Below are positions 36,074-45,250 of a stretch of DNA of 64,000 nucleotides, in pieces. Position 1 is the stretch's first letter; each line of letters starts with the position of its first letter. The notes below the pieces were generated by a model. That model searched no databases. It worked only from the letters and a program-made list of their open reading frames with translations, and was not told the origin of the DNA. The position numbers and the translations under genes are program-made. Source of the DNA: JBBQFI01 sp038237805 (lineage in GTDB: Bacteria > Verrucomicrobiota > Verrucomicrobiia > Chthoniobacterales > UBA10450); the NCBI GenBank assembly GCA_038237805.1, contig JBBRYI010000001.1, forward strand, positions 62,001-126,000, read 5' to 3'.

Positions 36074-36970
36074 GTGCTCCGTTTCCCCCGTTGGATAGTT
36101 CCAGCACTTTTTGCGTCGGCCTTATTTGCGCAGGAAGCGCCTTCGCCTTCCCCGGCCCCAAAAAAATCCCTAACCGCCGCATATTGGAACATTCAATGGT
36201 TTCCAGGTCGGCGGCCTAACGCCAGGCAGCGCGAAGAGGCGACGCAGATAGAGTCCGTGCATCGCGACCTCGCGATGGTCGATGCCGACATAATCGGAAT
36301 GGAAGAAGTGCGGGATTTCGCGAATGCCGCTATTGCAGTTCAACCGTTGCGCGGTTTCAAGGTCGATGTGATTTCGAATTTTCCACCGCGTGAAGGACAA
36401 AACGTTGCGCAACAAGTTGCAATCGCGAGCCGTCTGCAAGCCATGAGCGCCTGGGCCGAAGCGTGGAAATCGGACGGCAAAGTTGTGCCACCGCGCGGTT
36501 TTGCGTTCGCCGCCTACGAGCTCGCGCCGAGACAATTGCTGCTCGTCTATGCGCTGCATTTAAAGAGCAATCGCGGAACGCTGCGCGAGAACATCGCTCT
36601 TCGCGAAGAATCCATCCATCAACTCATCGCACACATGCATGCTATGAAAGAGGCCTACAGCAAACTCGGCGATTTGGCCTGGATTGTCGGCGGCGATTTC
36701 AATACCTCAACGGACAATCCGAAACTTGCGGAGGAAAAAACCATGCCCGAATTACGGACTGAAGGTTTCAGCTGGGTTTGGCAGAATGTTCCATTCGCAA
36801 AGCGTTACACGCGGCTGCCGGACAGGCTTTATCCACCCGCCTGCGACGACCACATTTTTTATCGCGGCGCTACCTTGCAGCGCGCTTTCGTTCTAAACAC
36901 GTCTCCGCAATCGAGCGACCATCGCGCGATCGAAGCGGTCTTCGAACTTCCGGCTCGAGCTACTCGTTAG
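36074..36970 (+). CDS. Secreted endonuclease/exonuclease/phosphatase-family hydrolase
   Basis: A signal peptide (about 1-19) precedes a DNase I-fold domain. Expected residues are visible: N39 in AYWNIQWF, E77/E78 in GMEEV, the His in YALHLKSN, GGDFNTS and the terminal SDHRAIE. Substrate (DNA, phospholipid or sugar phosphate) cannot be told. The start is GTG, nine bases after the exosortase. The stop TAG (36968-36970) lies inside a copy of the 9-mer (TCGTTAGGC). Confidence 0.85.
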   Translation: MLRFPRWIVPALFASALFAQEAPSPSPAPKKSLTAAYWNIQWFPGRRPNARQREEATQIESVHRDLAMVDADIIGMEEVRDFANAAIAVQPLRGFKVDVISNFPPREGQNVAQQVAIASRLQAMSAWAEAWKSDGKVVPPRGFAFAAYELAPRQLLLVYALHLKSNRGTLRENIALREESIHQLIAHMHAMKEAYSKLGDLAWIVGGDFNTSTDNPKLAEEKTMPELRTEGFSWVWQNVPFAKRYTRLPDRLYPPACDDHIFYRGATLQRAFVLNTSPQSSDHRAIEAVFELPARATR

Positions 36971-36990
36971 GCGCCCAAGGTATCTAAGTG

Positions 36991-38370
36991 CTAATCCAGG
37001 AATTTTCCCGGATTTAAAATATTGTTGGGATCGAGGACATGTTTGAGCGTGCGATGTAGCGCTCGTGACGTGTCGCCCGCCGCCTGCGGCCACCAGCGTT
37101 TTTTTGCGAGACCGACTCCGTGTTCGCCGGTGATCACTCCGCCCCATGCCAGCACTTGCGCGAATAGTTCATCGAGTGTGTGTTCGACCTTTTCGCGAAC
37201 TGCGGCGTCACGGTTGTAACGATCCGCCATGATGTTGACGTGAATGTTTCCATCACCGGCATGACCGAAGCATGCGATCGGAAAACCGGACTTAGCGGAA
37301 AGTCCTTCCGCAAACTCAATCAGGTTAACAAGCCGGCTGCGCGGCACGACCACATCCTCATTTAGTTTCGTTAGGCCCGTGGCGCGCAATGAATTGCTGA
37401 ATGCGCGCCGCAACGCCCAAAGCTTCTCGCCATCTAATTCGTTCGCCGCGATTTCGAGTGACGTCGGTTTTCTGCTCGCGACGAGATCGCGCAATTTATT
37501 CATCTCAACGCGGACGGTTTCTTCCTGACCGTCAAGGTCCACTAACAAATGCGCATTGCCTGCCGGCACCTTTCCGGCGGCGGCATCATGCCGCGCTGCC
37601 TCGAGCGTGAAATGATCCGCGATTTCCAATGATGATGGCAGAAGTCCGGCTGCAAATATTTTCTGCACGGTTGCTGCCGCTTCCGACATGGCTCCGAAAG
37701 AAGCCGACAACGTCGCGCGCGCCGGCGGCAGCGGCAGCAATCGGACGGTAATTTCAGTTACGACCCCGAGCATTCCTTCGGAACCGACAAACAATCCGAT
37801 CAAATCGAATCCGGTTTTGTTCTTGTGCACGCGTCCGCCCGTCCTCAGGACATCTCCGTTGGCCAACACCGCTTCGAGTCCGATGATGTAGTGTCGCGTC
37901 ACGCCGTACTTCAAACAACGCGGACCGCCCGCGTTGGTCGCGACATTCCCACCGATGGTGCAATTGTGCAGGCTTGCCGGATCCGGTGGATAAAATAATT
38001 TTTGATCGCGAACCTTCGCCTGCAGTTCGCCGGTAATTACGCCGGGTTCAACGATTGCAATCGCATCGTCAAAACTGATTTCTTTAATCCGGTTCATGCG
38101 CGCGAGCGATAGCGCGATGCCAGCGCGCACGGGAACACAACCGCCCACATATCCGTAACCCGCGCCCCGCGCCGTCACCGGAATCTTTCGCTCGTTCGCA
38201 AACTTTAAGAGCGCGCTGACTTGCTCGGTCGATTCCGCAAAGACAACGACATCCGGTTCATGATGCGCGAACCATTTATCCCCAGAATTCGCGAAGCGCG
38301 TTTCTTCGTCGTCGGCGACAACACTCTCGCCTAACAAAGCTCGAAGTTCCGTTACGACCGCCATAAGCAT
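36991..38370 (-). CDS. FAD-linked glycolate/D-lactate dehydrogenase
   Basis: The 459-residue protein is a VAO-family flavoenzyme. The FAD-binding domain shows PVTARGAGYGYVGGCVP, GGNVATNAGGPRCLKYG and VGSEGMLGVVTEITVRLL; the C-terminal cap has CFGHAGDGNIHVNIMADR and GEHGVGLAKKRW. This is the GlcD/DLD type that oxidises 2-hydroxy acids to 2-keto acids. No glcE/glcF partner is adjacent, so a stand-alone D-lactate dehydrogenase is equally likely. Confidence 0.9.
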   Translation of the reverse strand: MLMAVVTELRALLGESVVADDEETRFANSGDKWFAHHEPDVVVFAESTEQVSALLKFANERKIPVTARGAGYGYVGGCVPVRAGIALSLARMNRIKEISFDDAIAIVEPGVITGELQAKVRDQKLFYPPDPASLHNCTIGGNVATNAGGPRCLKYGVTRHYIIGLEAVLANGDVLRTGGRVHKNKTGFDLIGLFVGSEGMLGVVTEITVRLLPLPPARATLSASFGAMSEAAATVQKIFAAGLLPSSLEIADHFTLEAARHDAAAGKVPAGNAHLLVDLDGQEETVRVEMNKLRDLVASRKPTSLEIAANELDGEKLWALRRAFSNSLRATGLTKLNEDVVVPRSRLVNLIEFAEGLSAKSGFPIACFGHAGDGNIHVNIMADRYNRDAAVREKVEHTLDELFAQVLAWGGVITGEHGVGLAKKRWWPQAAGDTSRALHRTLKHVLDPNNILNPGKFLD

Positions 38371-38375
38371 TCAAG

Positions 38376-38443
38376 GAGGGACGCTTTCCAAAGCGCCCTT
38401 TTATCTAGGGCCGGCGAGGTGGAAGCCGCCGCTCCTTGAGGGC
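38376..38443. repeat. Palindromic repeat, family G
   Basis: The sequence runs from AAGGAGGGACGC to GCCGCCGCTCCTT and includes GGACGCTTTCCAAAGCGCCC, a short hairpin, then GGCGAGGTGGAAGCCGCC. It fills the gap between fabI and the flavoenzyme gene. I found only one copy in this window. Confidence 0.5.
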
Positions 38444-38456
38444 AAAGATGTGGCAA

Positions 38457-39233
38457 TCACATTCCCATGATCTGGTATCCGCCATCGACGTAGATGACTT
38501 GGCCGGTAATACCAGCCGCGCCATCGCTGGCGAGGAAAACTCCCGTTGCACCGAGCTCGGCTGGATCGCAACTACGCTTCAAGGGCGCGCGTTCCTGATA
38601 ATGTTTTAGCATTTGCGAAAAGCCGCTAATCCCCCGCGCGGCGAGCGTGTTCACTGGCCCCGCGGAAATGCAGTTCACGCGAATCTTTTTCGGACCGAGA
38701 TCGTAAGCGAGATAACGCGTGCTCGCTTCCAAACTCGCCTTGGCGACACCCATGACGTTGTAATGCGGGACTACTTTTTCAGCACCATAATATGTCATCG
38801 CAACCATGCTCCCGCCGTTTGTCATCATCGGCGCCGCCTCGCGCGCGAGCGCGACTAAGGAATACGCACTGATGTCGTGCGCTGTACGGAATGCTTCTCG
38901 CGTTGTGCTGACGAAATCGCCTTCCAGCGCTTCCTTGGGTGCAAACGCGACGGAGTGCAAAAGCAGGTCGAGCCGATCGGTTTCGCTTCGTACCTTGCCA
39001 AAAAAATCCGCGATCTCCGTGTCGTTGGAAACATCGCAAGGATGCAGCGACGTTCCTTCACCGAATTCGCCTACCAACTCCTCGACGTTTTCTTTGAGGC
39101 GTTCGCCTTGGTAATTGAAGATCAATTTCGCGCCCGCACCCGCCCACGCCTTCGCAATCGCCCACGCGATGCTGCGCTTATTCGCGACACCGAAAACGAC
39201 GCCGATCTTGCCGGCCAAGACTTGTTCCTGCAT
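38457..39233 (-). CDS. fabI: Enoyl-[acyl-carrier-protein] reductase (NADH)
   Basis: FabI reduces enoyl-ACP in fatty acid elongation. From ATG 39233 (MQEQVLAGKIGVVFGVANKR) the protein is 258 residues. The catalytic Tyr and Lys are Y158 and K165 (HYNVMGVAKAS), and the ISAGPVNTLAARGI substrate loop is present. The further upstream open frame crosses a repeat and is not coding. Confidence 0.96.
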   Translation of the reverse strand: MQEQVLAGKIGVVFGVANKRSIAWAIAKAWAGAGAKLIFNYQGERLKENVEELVGEFGEGTSLHPCDVSNDTEIADFFGKVRSETDRLDLLLHSVAFAPKEALEGDFVSTTREAFRTAHDISAYSLVALAREAAPMMTNGGSMVAMTYYGAEKVVPHYNVMGVAKASLEASTRYLAYDLGPKKIRVNCISAGPVNTLAARGISGFSQMLKHYQERAPLKRSCDPAELGATGVFLASDGAAGITGQVIYVDGGYQIMGM

Positions 39234-39262
39234 AAGCGATAATACGCACGTTTCGACAACAA

Positions 39263-39328
39263 TTGTAGCGGCGCTTGTGTCGAGCGCCGAAACCAAAACT
39301 CAGGCGCTTGGCACAAGCGCCTCTACAA
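39263..39328. repeat. Palindromic repeat family C copy 2
   Basis: The element starts TTGTAGCGGCG, ends CTCTACAA and has the same two-hairpin plan as 17836-17901, with co-varying stems (GGCGCTTG...CGAGCGCC; GGCGCTTG...CAAGCGCC). It fills the gap between fabI and the CADD-like gene. Confidence 0.85.
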
Positions 39329-39330
39329 CA

Positions 39331-40002
39331 TTAACACGCAACCGCGTGACGGCGGCACACGCCGGAAAGTAACTCCCACAACGCGTCGAGAACGCGCTGC
39401 ACGGATTCATAAACTCCGTTTACGTCCTTATTGGTGAGATGGGACGCGAGCATGGCGCGCTCCGCGGCGGCATGCTCGCGATCGGCTTCAATGTGAACAC
39501 TGAAATAGCGATAATGCTCTGGATCCGTGAAAGCGTAATGTTTCTTTAATCCTTCGATTTTCGTCTCGCACACCGCGGGGATTTGACTTTCGTATGCGTA
39601 GAGCGCCGCGAGGCCTTTTGCAGTCGCTTGCTCGCGACAAACCGAGCGAAATGTCTCGATCAAGTTTTCGGTCTCCGGCTGCTTTTGTGATTGCTGAACT
39701 TGATCGCGCGCAACGCCAAGACCTTCGGCAAATTTTAACCACAGCTCAGGATGATCCGGCGAGCCGGCCTCTTCATCGATGAGATTCCTGAGGAGTTCCT
39801 TGCGCGTCGGTTGATCATCGCAATGCGCGTGCACGGAGGAGAGATATGTCGGGAATGCGGCGACATGGTGATAATATTGCTGCGCATAATCTGCGAGCGC
39901 AGCTTTGCTTAATTCACCACGCGTCCAGGCAAGGTAGAACGGATGAGTGAGAAGGTGCTTGGCGGAAATCTGTCGATCAATTGTTTCAAGCGGAGTGTTC
40001 AT
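39331..40002 (-). CDS. CADD-type (CT610-like) para-aminobenzoate synthase
   Basis: From ATG 40002 the 223-residue protein aligns along its length with chlamydial CADD (CT610): AYDYAQQ-type helix, NLIDEEAGSPDHPELW, AALYAYESQIP and HIEADREHAAAERAM. With a constant offset of four, all six di-metal ligands are kept (E77, H84, E138, H170, D174, H177), as are the residues reported as self-sacrificing pABA donors in CADD (Y23 for Y27, Y39 for Y43, K148 for K152). CT610 numbers are from memory. It therefore probably makes pABA for folate. The death-domain interaction is a host-specific trait and not implied here. The related PqqC/TenA fold is the alternative. Confidence 0.9.
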   Translation of the reverse strand: MNTPLETIDRQISAKHLLTHPFYLAWTRGELSKAALADYAQQYYHHVAAFPTYLSSVHAHCDDQPTRKELLRNLIDEEAGSPDHPELWLKFAEGLGVARDQVQQSQKQPETENLIETFRSVCREQATAKGLAALYAYESQIPAVCETKIEGLKKHYAFTDPEHYRYFSVHIEADREHAAAERAMLASHLTNKDVNGVYESVQRVLDALWELLSGVCRRHAVAC

Positions 40003-40086
40003 CGGTTCGCACCGTATTAGTTTTTCTTCGTTACCGCAATATTTCCGAGCGAGAAACAAAAAGCGCGGCTCCCTGGGCGTCACTCG

Positions 40087-43000
40087 TTAGGCAGACTTCA
40101 AGATGTGCTTGATGCCGCGGATCGGAATCACGACCCAGCTCGGACGATGATTCAATTCATACCCGATTTCGTAGACCGCTTTGTCGAGCAAGTAGGCTTT
40201 GAGAAGGACCTGCAGTTCCGCCGCGCCTTCGGGAATGAAAATGGCGCCGGCAGTCGTCGTAAGATAGCTCTGCAAAAACATGCTGCTGATTTGGCGATAC
40301 CAAAGGTCGGCCCAGCGCTCCAGAAAGGGAATATCCTCCGGACGCATCGATGGCTGCCAAAGCGCACTGTAAGCTGCGTATTGAAATGAGCGCATCATGC
40401 CGGTGACATCGCGTAAGGCCGAGCGTTTCAATTTGCGCTCGCTCAATGGCCGCGCCGGCTCGCCTTCAAAATCGAGAATGACAAAATCTTTTCCGGTGTA
40501 GAGCGCCTGACCAAGATGGTAGTCGCCGTGAATTCTGATCTTTGCCGCACCGGAACGTTGTTCGAGAATGCGCTGCTCTTGCGCGAGAATTTCTTTTTCC
40601 GCGGCCAGAACTTCCGTTGCTTCATCGCGGAAATTTTCAGGCAAATCGGGAACCTTCTTTTGCAACAACGCAAACGCGCGCCGCAATGATGCGCGCATGT
40701 TTTGATAAACGGAACGCTGCGCCATGGCATTGAATGGTTCCGGCGCAAAAGCTGGATCGTCCTGATCGGACGCGAGCGCCTGGTGCAATTCGCCCGTGCG
40801 CTGGGCAAGCAATCTGGCTTTCTCCGGATAAATGCCGCCAATCAATTCATCGAGCACCGTACCCGCGAGCGTTGCCGCATTTTGCAATTCAGCCTTCTTT
40901 GCGAGCACGCGCTCGTAATAACTTCCGACGGTGTCGAGCGTGAGGTCCCACGCGTCCCCTTCGTTTTGCACCGCGCGCTGCACGAGACAAACCACAGTCG
41001 GTTCGCTTTTCTTTCTCCGATATTCAACGGCGCCGGCAAATTCCGGGACGTTTGGAAATTTGCAACGCTCAGTGAGAAATCGCGTGATTTCCACGTCTGG
41101 ATTTACGCCGTCCTCGAGTTTGCGATAAAGTTTCACGAAAAACTTATTGCCGAAGAGCATCGAGGAATTGCTTTGCTCGGCGCTGGTCACTTGAGAATCC
41201 AGGCCCGCAGTTTCCGTCTCTTTCAAAAGCGATCCAGCAATGCCGCACAATTCGCCGCCGCCACCTTTCAAACATTGTTGCGTCGTGACCGTGCGGAAAA
41301 GCTCTTCGCGAAATCGCTTGTCCCAGACGGCGTCTTGTAAAACAAATCGCGCATCGCGGCTGAAGCGAGCGATCACCGCTTGCGGCGCGGAGCGCAAAAT
41401 CTGGCTGGCGGCCGCACCGGACGTGACTTGCACCGGGAGTGCGTAGTTTTCCGCCGGCCCCTCGATATAATTAACTTCGAGAAACCAAATTCGCGCCGCG
41501 TTTGCTTCGGTGGAAATTGCAACTTCCTCCGCTATGCGAACCGAGCGCATGGTGCGCGCCTTTGCTCCGAACCAGCGACAATGGCGAATGTAACCCGGCA
41601 GAACTTCGCGCTCGAAAAGCGCGCGCTGATCGTTGGCGATCAATGTTTCAATGTTGGGTTCTATTCGAATCGTCGGCACGACGCGCTTATCAGACGCGCG
41701 CGCAGCAGCCGTTTGCGGACGCAATAGAAACCAATAGTGCGCGTGCGGTCCTAGCATAATCGGATAAGAAGCGGCCTTGATTGGCGGGAAATAATTTTGG
41801 CTGAACACCTCCATGAGTGCGCATCCCGCGAAGCGCGACAGATCCAATTCCGCCGGCTGCGCAAAGCGCGAAAGATTAACGACAACGAGAATGGTCTCGC
41901 CTTCGAACTGGCGCAGAAAGGCGAGCACCTTGGCGTTTTCCGGAAGCAGAAATTCAATCGAACCACGCGAAAACGCTTTGAAATTTTTTCGCATCGCGAT
42001 GACGCGCCGCATCCACCAAAGCAACGAGGACAAATTCTTCTGCTGGTTTTCTACGTTAATCGCTTCGTAGTGATATTCCGGATCGATCGTGATCGGCAGA
42101 TAGAGCTGTTGCGGATTCGCCTTGGAAAAACCGGCGTTGCGATCGGGACTCCATTGCATCGGCGTGCGGCAGCCGTTGCGATCGCCGAGATAAAAATTGT
42201 CTCCCATCCCGATCTCGTCGCCGTAATAAATTACCGGCGTGCCCGGCATGGAGAAGAGCAGGATATTGAGCAATTCCATTTTGCGCCGGCTGTTGGCAAG
42301 AAGCGGCGCGAGTCGACGCCGAATCCCGAGATTGATCCGCGCCGTCGGATCATTCGCGTAAACGCGCCACATGTAATCGCGCTCTTCGTCCGTCACCATT
42401 TCAAGAGTGAGTTCGTCGTGATTGCGCAGAAACATCGCCCACTGGCAGTTGTCGGGGATCGGCGGCGTCTGTTCGAGAATATCGATGATCGGAAACCGAT
42501 CCTCCATTTGCAGCGCCATGAACATCCGCGGCATGAGCGGAAAATGAAAATTCATGTGCGATTCGTCGCCGTTGCCGAAATACGCGACAGCGTCTTCCGG
42601 CCATTGATTTGCTTCGGCGAGAAGCATGCGGTTCTTGAAATTTGCGTCGAGATGCGCGCGCAAGTTTTTCAAGTAAACGTGCGTCTCGGGCAAATTTTCG
42701 CAGATCGTCCCTTCACGCTCATATAAATAAGGAACGGCGTCGAGCCGCAGACCGTCCACGCCCATGCTCAACCAGAAATCGAGAACCTTCTGCACAGCTT
42801 CGTGCACAGCCGGGTTGTCGAAATTCAAATCGGGCTGATGTGAATAGAAGCGGTGCCAGTAATAAGCTTTCGCCACCGGGTCCCAGGCCCAGTTCGAAGT
42901 CTCGAAATCTTTAAAGATGATTCGCGTTTCTTTGTATTTTTCCGGCGAATCGCTCCAGACATACATCTCGCGCTCCGGCGAACCAGGCGCCGCGCGCCGC

Positions 43001-43368
43001 GATTTCTTGAACCACGGATTTTGATCCGAGGTGTGATTGATCACCAATTCGGTGATGACGCGCAGACCTCGTTCGTGCGCGGCATCGAGAAACGCGCGGA
43101 AATCCTCCAGTCTTCCGTAACTCGGATTGACGTCGTAATAATCTGCGATGTCGTACCCATCGTCTCGCAAGGGTGACGGATAGAACGGAAGCAGCCAGAT
43201 TGCGGTGATCCCGAGCTCACGCAGATAATCGAGCTTCTCAATCGCGCCGCGGAAATCACCTATCCCGTCGCCGTCGCTATCATGGAAAGTCTTTACATGC
43301 AGCTCGTAAATGATCGCGTCCTTGTACCAGAGCGGATCGGCGAGTGGTGCGGTCTCCGGTTCCTGCAT
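40087..43368 (-). CDS. treS: Trehalose synthase - maltokinase fusion (TreS-Pep2)
   Basis: Residues 1-560 (start ATG 43368, MQEPETAPLADPLWYKDAII) are a GH13 trehalose synthase with nucleophile D210 (GLRLDAVPYL), acid/base E252 (LLAEANQW) and D318 (LRNHDE). Residues about 580-1093 are a maltokinase (Pep2) with RIHGDYHLGQALYT and FVILDFEGEPARPLSERKLK. The fusion converts trehalose to maltose and then maltose-1-phosphate for GlgE-type glucan synthesis; no glgE or glgB is in the window. The stop TAA lies inside the 9-mer (GCC TAA CGA). Confidence 0.95.
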   Translation of the reverse strand: MQEPETAPLADPLWYKDAIIYELHVKTFHDSDGDGIGDFRGAIEKLDYLRELGITAIWLLPFYPSPLRDDGYDIADYYDVNPSYGRLEDFRAFLDAAHERGLRVITELVINHTSDQNPWFKKSRRAAPGSPEREMYVWSDSPEKYKETRIIFKDFETSNWAWDPVAKAYYWHRFYSHQPDLNFDNPAVHEAVQKVLDFWLSMGVDGLRLDAVPYLYEREGTICENLPETHVYLKNLRAHLDANFKNRMLLAEANQWPEDAVAYFGNGDESHMNFHFPLMPRMFMALQMEDRFPIIDILEQTPPIPDNCQWAMFLRNHDELTLEMVTDEERDYMWRVYANDPTARINLGIRRRLAPLLANSRRKMELLNILLFSMPGTPVIYYGDEIGMGDNFYLGDRNGCRTPMQWSPDRNAGFSKANPQQLYLPITIDPEYHYEAINVENQQKNLSSLLWWMRRVIAMRKNFKAFSRGSIEFLLPENAKVLAFLRQFEGETILVVVNLSRFAQPAELDLSRFAGCALMEVFSQNYFPPIKAASYPIMLGPHAHYWFLLRPQTAAARASDKRVVPTIRIEPNIETLIANDQRALFEREVLPGYIRHCRWFGAKARTMRSVRIAEEVAISTEANAARIWFLEVNYIEGPAENYALPVQVTSGAAASQILRSAPQAVIARFSRDARFVLQDAVWDKRFREELFRTVTTQQCLKGGGGELCGIAGSLLKETETAGLDSQVTSAEQSNSSMLFGNKFFVKLYRKLEDGVNPDVEITRFLTERCKFPNVPEFAGAVEYRRKKSEPTVVCLVQRAVQNEGDAWDLTLDTVGSYYERVLAKKAELQNAATLAGTVLDELIGGIYPEKARLLAQRTGELHQALASDQDDPAFAPEPFNAMAQRSVYQNMRASLRRAFALLQKKVPDLPENFRDEATEVLAAEKEILAQEQRILEQRSGAAKIRIHGDYHLGQALYTGKDFVILDFEGEPARPLSERKLKRSALRDVTGMMRSFQYAAYSALWQPSMRPEDIPFLERWADLWYRQISSMFLQSYLTTTAGAIFIPEGAAELQVLLKAYLLDKAVYEIGYELNHRPSWVVIPIRGIKHILKSA

Positions 43369-43442
43369 GAGGCTAACACTTGGCGCACAAATCGATGGGG
43401 CGCAATTGCGTCGTTGCGGACAGAAAAGCCTAACGAGTCGAA

Positions 43443-44222
43443 CTATCGGCGCGGCAAGAGCATTGTCTGGCTGGCGACGCATCGCCATTCACCGTCCCGC
43501 TCTACCCAGGTGTCGGTGAAACGATAATTGTGCTCGATGTTTTGGCCTGCGCGGTTGGTGTAGATTTGTCTCGTGGCGCCGGTGACGATTGCGATGTCGG
43601 AGGCATAGAAAAGCACATCGAGATCGTGCGCGATCGTTTTTGCAGGCGGAATGATATTTTCCTTCGTTTCGCGCAGAAGCGCTTTTTTTGTCATGATCTT
43701 TCCGCTGGGCGACGTCCCGACAAAATCGTCCGCCAGCGATTTCTCAATCACGGCCGGATCGTTGAATGAAGCTTCCCATTGCTGTTCCATCGCCCTCAAC
43801 TTCGCCGCCACGGCTCGCGCGTCTCGTGGGGGAAGCGGCGTAGCTTCGAGGCCAGGTGTAGCTTTGGTTTTAGCTACCGGCTTCTCCTTCGTTTTAGCTG
43901 GTGCGACGGAAGTGTGCGTCCTCTTTTTAAGAGCGGTCGTTTTTTCTTTCGGCGTGGACGGCGTTTCTTCCGGCGTAGAAGTCGGCGTTTGTTGTGCGCT
44001 CGGCTGCGGCAGTGTCGGGGTCGGACTTGGTTTCGCCACCGGTGACGCCGCTCGTTTCGGTGCTGTGGTTTCCGGAGTCGGTGTGATGCTCGACCTTGGC
44101 AGCGGTGTAGGTTCGATATCCGAGGCCGGATCTTTCAGTGGACGGGTCGGCGCATCCTGAGCAAGCAGAGAGATGGGCAGAGTTAGGCCGACGATTAGAA
44201 AGGCGTAGCAAATGAGTTTCAT
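43443..44222 (-). CDS. Exported SnoaL/NTF2-like protein with Pro-Thr-rich linker
   Basis: A signal peptide (1-21) is followed by a Pro/Thr/Ser/Lys-rich linker (about 23-130) and a DUF4440/SnoaL-like domain (about 135-259; ALADDFVGTSPSGKIMTKKA, VTGATRQIYT, RFTDTWVERDGEWRCVASQ). Such domains are small alpha-beta cones without a fixed activity. The linker suggests the domain is held away from the membrane or wall. It is divergent from the sigma factor gene. Confidence 0.75.
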   Translation of the reverse strand: MKLICYAFLIVGLTLPISLLAQDAPTRPLKDPASDIEPTPLPRSSITPTPETTAPKRAASPVAKPSPTPTLPQPSAQQTPTSTPEETPSTPKEKTTALKKRTHTSVAPAKTKEKPVAKTKATPGLEATPLPPRDARAVAAKLRAMEQQWEASFNDPAVIEKSLADDFVGTSPSGKIMTKKALLRETKENIIPPAKTIAHDLDVLFYASDIAIVTGATRQIYTNRAGQNIEHNYRFTDTWVERDGEWRCVASQTMLLPRR

Positions 44223-44358
44223 CCCGATTCCCGCTGAGAAGCAATGGCCCGAGCGCGAGGCGGAATATTTTGCGGACTGGCTCCTGCGTCAAGAGGCGCG
44301 TTAAGGATTCGAATACGTTGGACGAGGCGCGTCATTCACACTAAAGCTCATACCCCGC

Positions 44359-45015
44359 ATGAGTTTGTCCAACGATGGCGCAGAAGTAGAGGAAGATAAG
44401 ACTACGCCCGTGACTCTGCCTGCGCTCGCGCCGTCGTTAGAAGTCGGCGCGCCGACCGATCTGGAGCTGATGCAAGCTATTCAAGGGGAAAATCCAGAAG
44501 CCCTCTCGCAGCTTTACGATCGGTACAACGGAATACTCAAAGCGCTGATCTTGCGCGTGATTCATAACGAAGCTGAGGCAGAAGACTTGCTTCAGGAGAT
44601 TTTCATGGAGATTTGGAACCAGGCAAAAAATTTCTCTGCGCAAAAGGGAAAACCTCTCGGCTGGATGGTCACGCTCGCGCGGCGCCGCGCAATCGATGGT
44701 TTGCGGAAAAAACAAGCTTACGCGCGTGCAGAAGAGCGTTTACAAGCCGAGACGGAACAACAGCCGGAAGCCTGGGTGCACAATTCCACGGCGGAAGAAA
44801 TTACCTTCGCCGACACCCGCGTCATAGTTCGGAATGTGATTAATTCCCTCCCCCCCGCGCAGCAGCAAGCGATCGATCTCGCATTTTTTCGGGGTATGAG
44901 TCAGCGCGAAATCGCCGCTAATACGAATACACCCTTAGGGACTGTCAAAACTCGGCTCGAACTGGGGCTGAAGAAAATCTACGACGGCCTCAAGGAGTTG
45001 AAAGATGAGCTTTGA
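44359..45015 (+). CDS. ECF RNA polymerase sigma factor (SigK-like)
   Basis: The 218-residue protein has sigma region 2 (about 45-110: LYDRYNGILKALILRVIHNE, DLLQEIFMEIW, GWMVTLARRRAIDGLRK) and region 4 (about 155-210: LPPAQQQAIDLAFFRGMSQR, NTPLGTVKTRLELGLKKI). It overlaps the next gene, a short anti-sigma-like protein, by 11 bases. Targets cannot be told from this window; the divergent SnoaL-like gene is an obvious candidate. Confidence 0.93.
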   Translation: MSLSNDGAEVEEDKTTPVTLPALAPSLEVGAPTDLELMQAIQGENPEALSQLYDRYNGILKALILRVIHNEAEAEDLLQEIFMEIWNQAKNFSAQKGKPLGWMVTLARRRAIDGLRKKQAYARAEERLQAETEQQPEAWVHNSTAEEITFADTRVIVRNVINSLPPAQQQAIDLAFFRGMSQREIAANTNTPLGTVKTRLELGLKKIYDGLKELKDEL

Positions 45016-45238
45016 AGAATTCGAAAACCGTGCGCGACTGTACGTGATCGGCGCACTGGAGTCGGGTGAGACCGAAGAGTTCGAGCAGGCGCGAAAGCAA
45101 TTTGGTCAAAAAGCCGAGGAAACGATCGGCCAATGTTATGCTTTGCATGAGGCCTTTGCCCTCAGTCTGCGGCCGGCAAAAACTTCGGCCGCGTTGAAAG
45201 ACCGCCTCATGCAGATGGTGAAGGAACGCAAGCCGTGA
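45005..45238 (+). CDS. Short cytosolic anti-sigma-like protein
   Basis: The 77 residues match the anti-sigma domain at the N-terminus of RskA-type regulators (ARLYVIGALESGETEEFEQA ... LRPAKTSAALKDRLMQMV). There is no zinc HxxxCxxC motif and no transmembrane or periplasmic domain, so it cannot sense envelope signals by regulated proteolysis in the usual way. Overlap with the sigma gene implies stoichiometric co-translation. Confidence 0.75.
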   Translation: MSFEEFENRARLYVIGALESGETEEFEQARKQFGQKAEETIGQCYALHEAFALSLRPAKTSAALKDRLMQMVKERKP

Positions 45239-45250
45239 CGGTGTGGCGCA

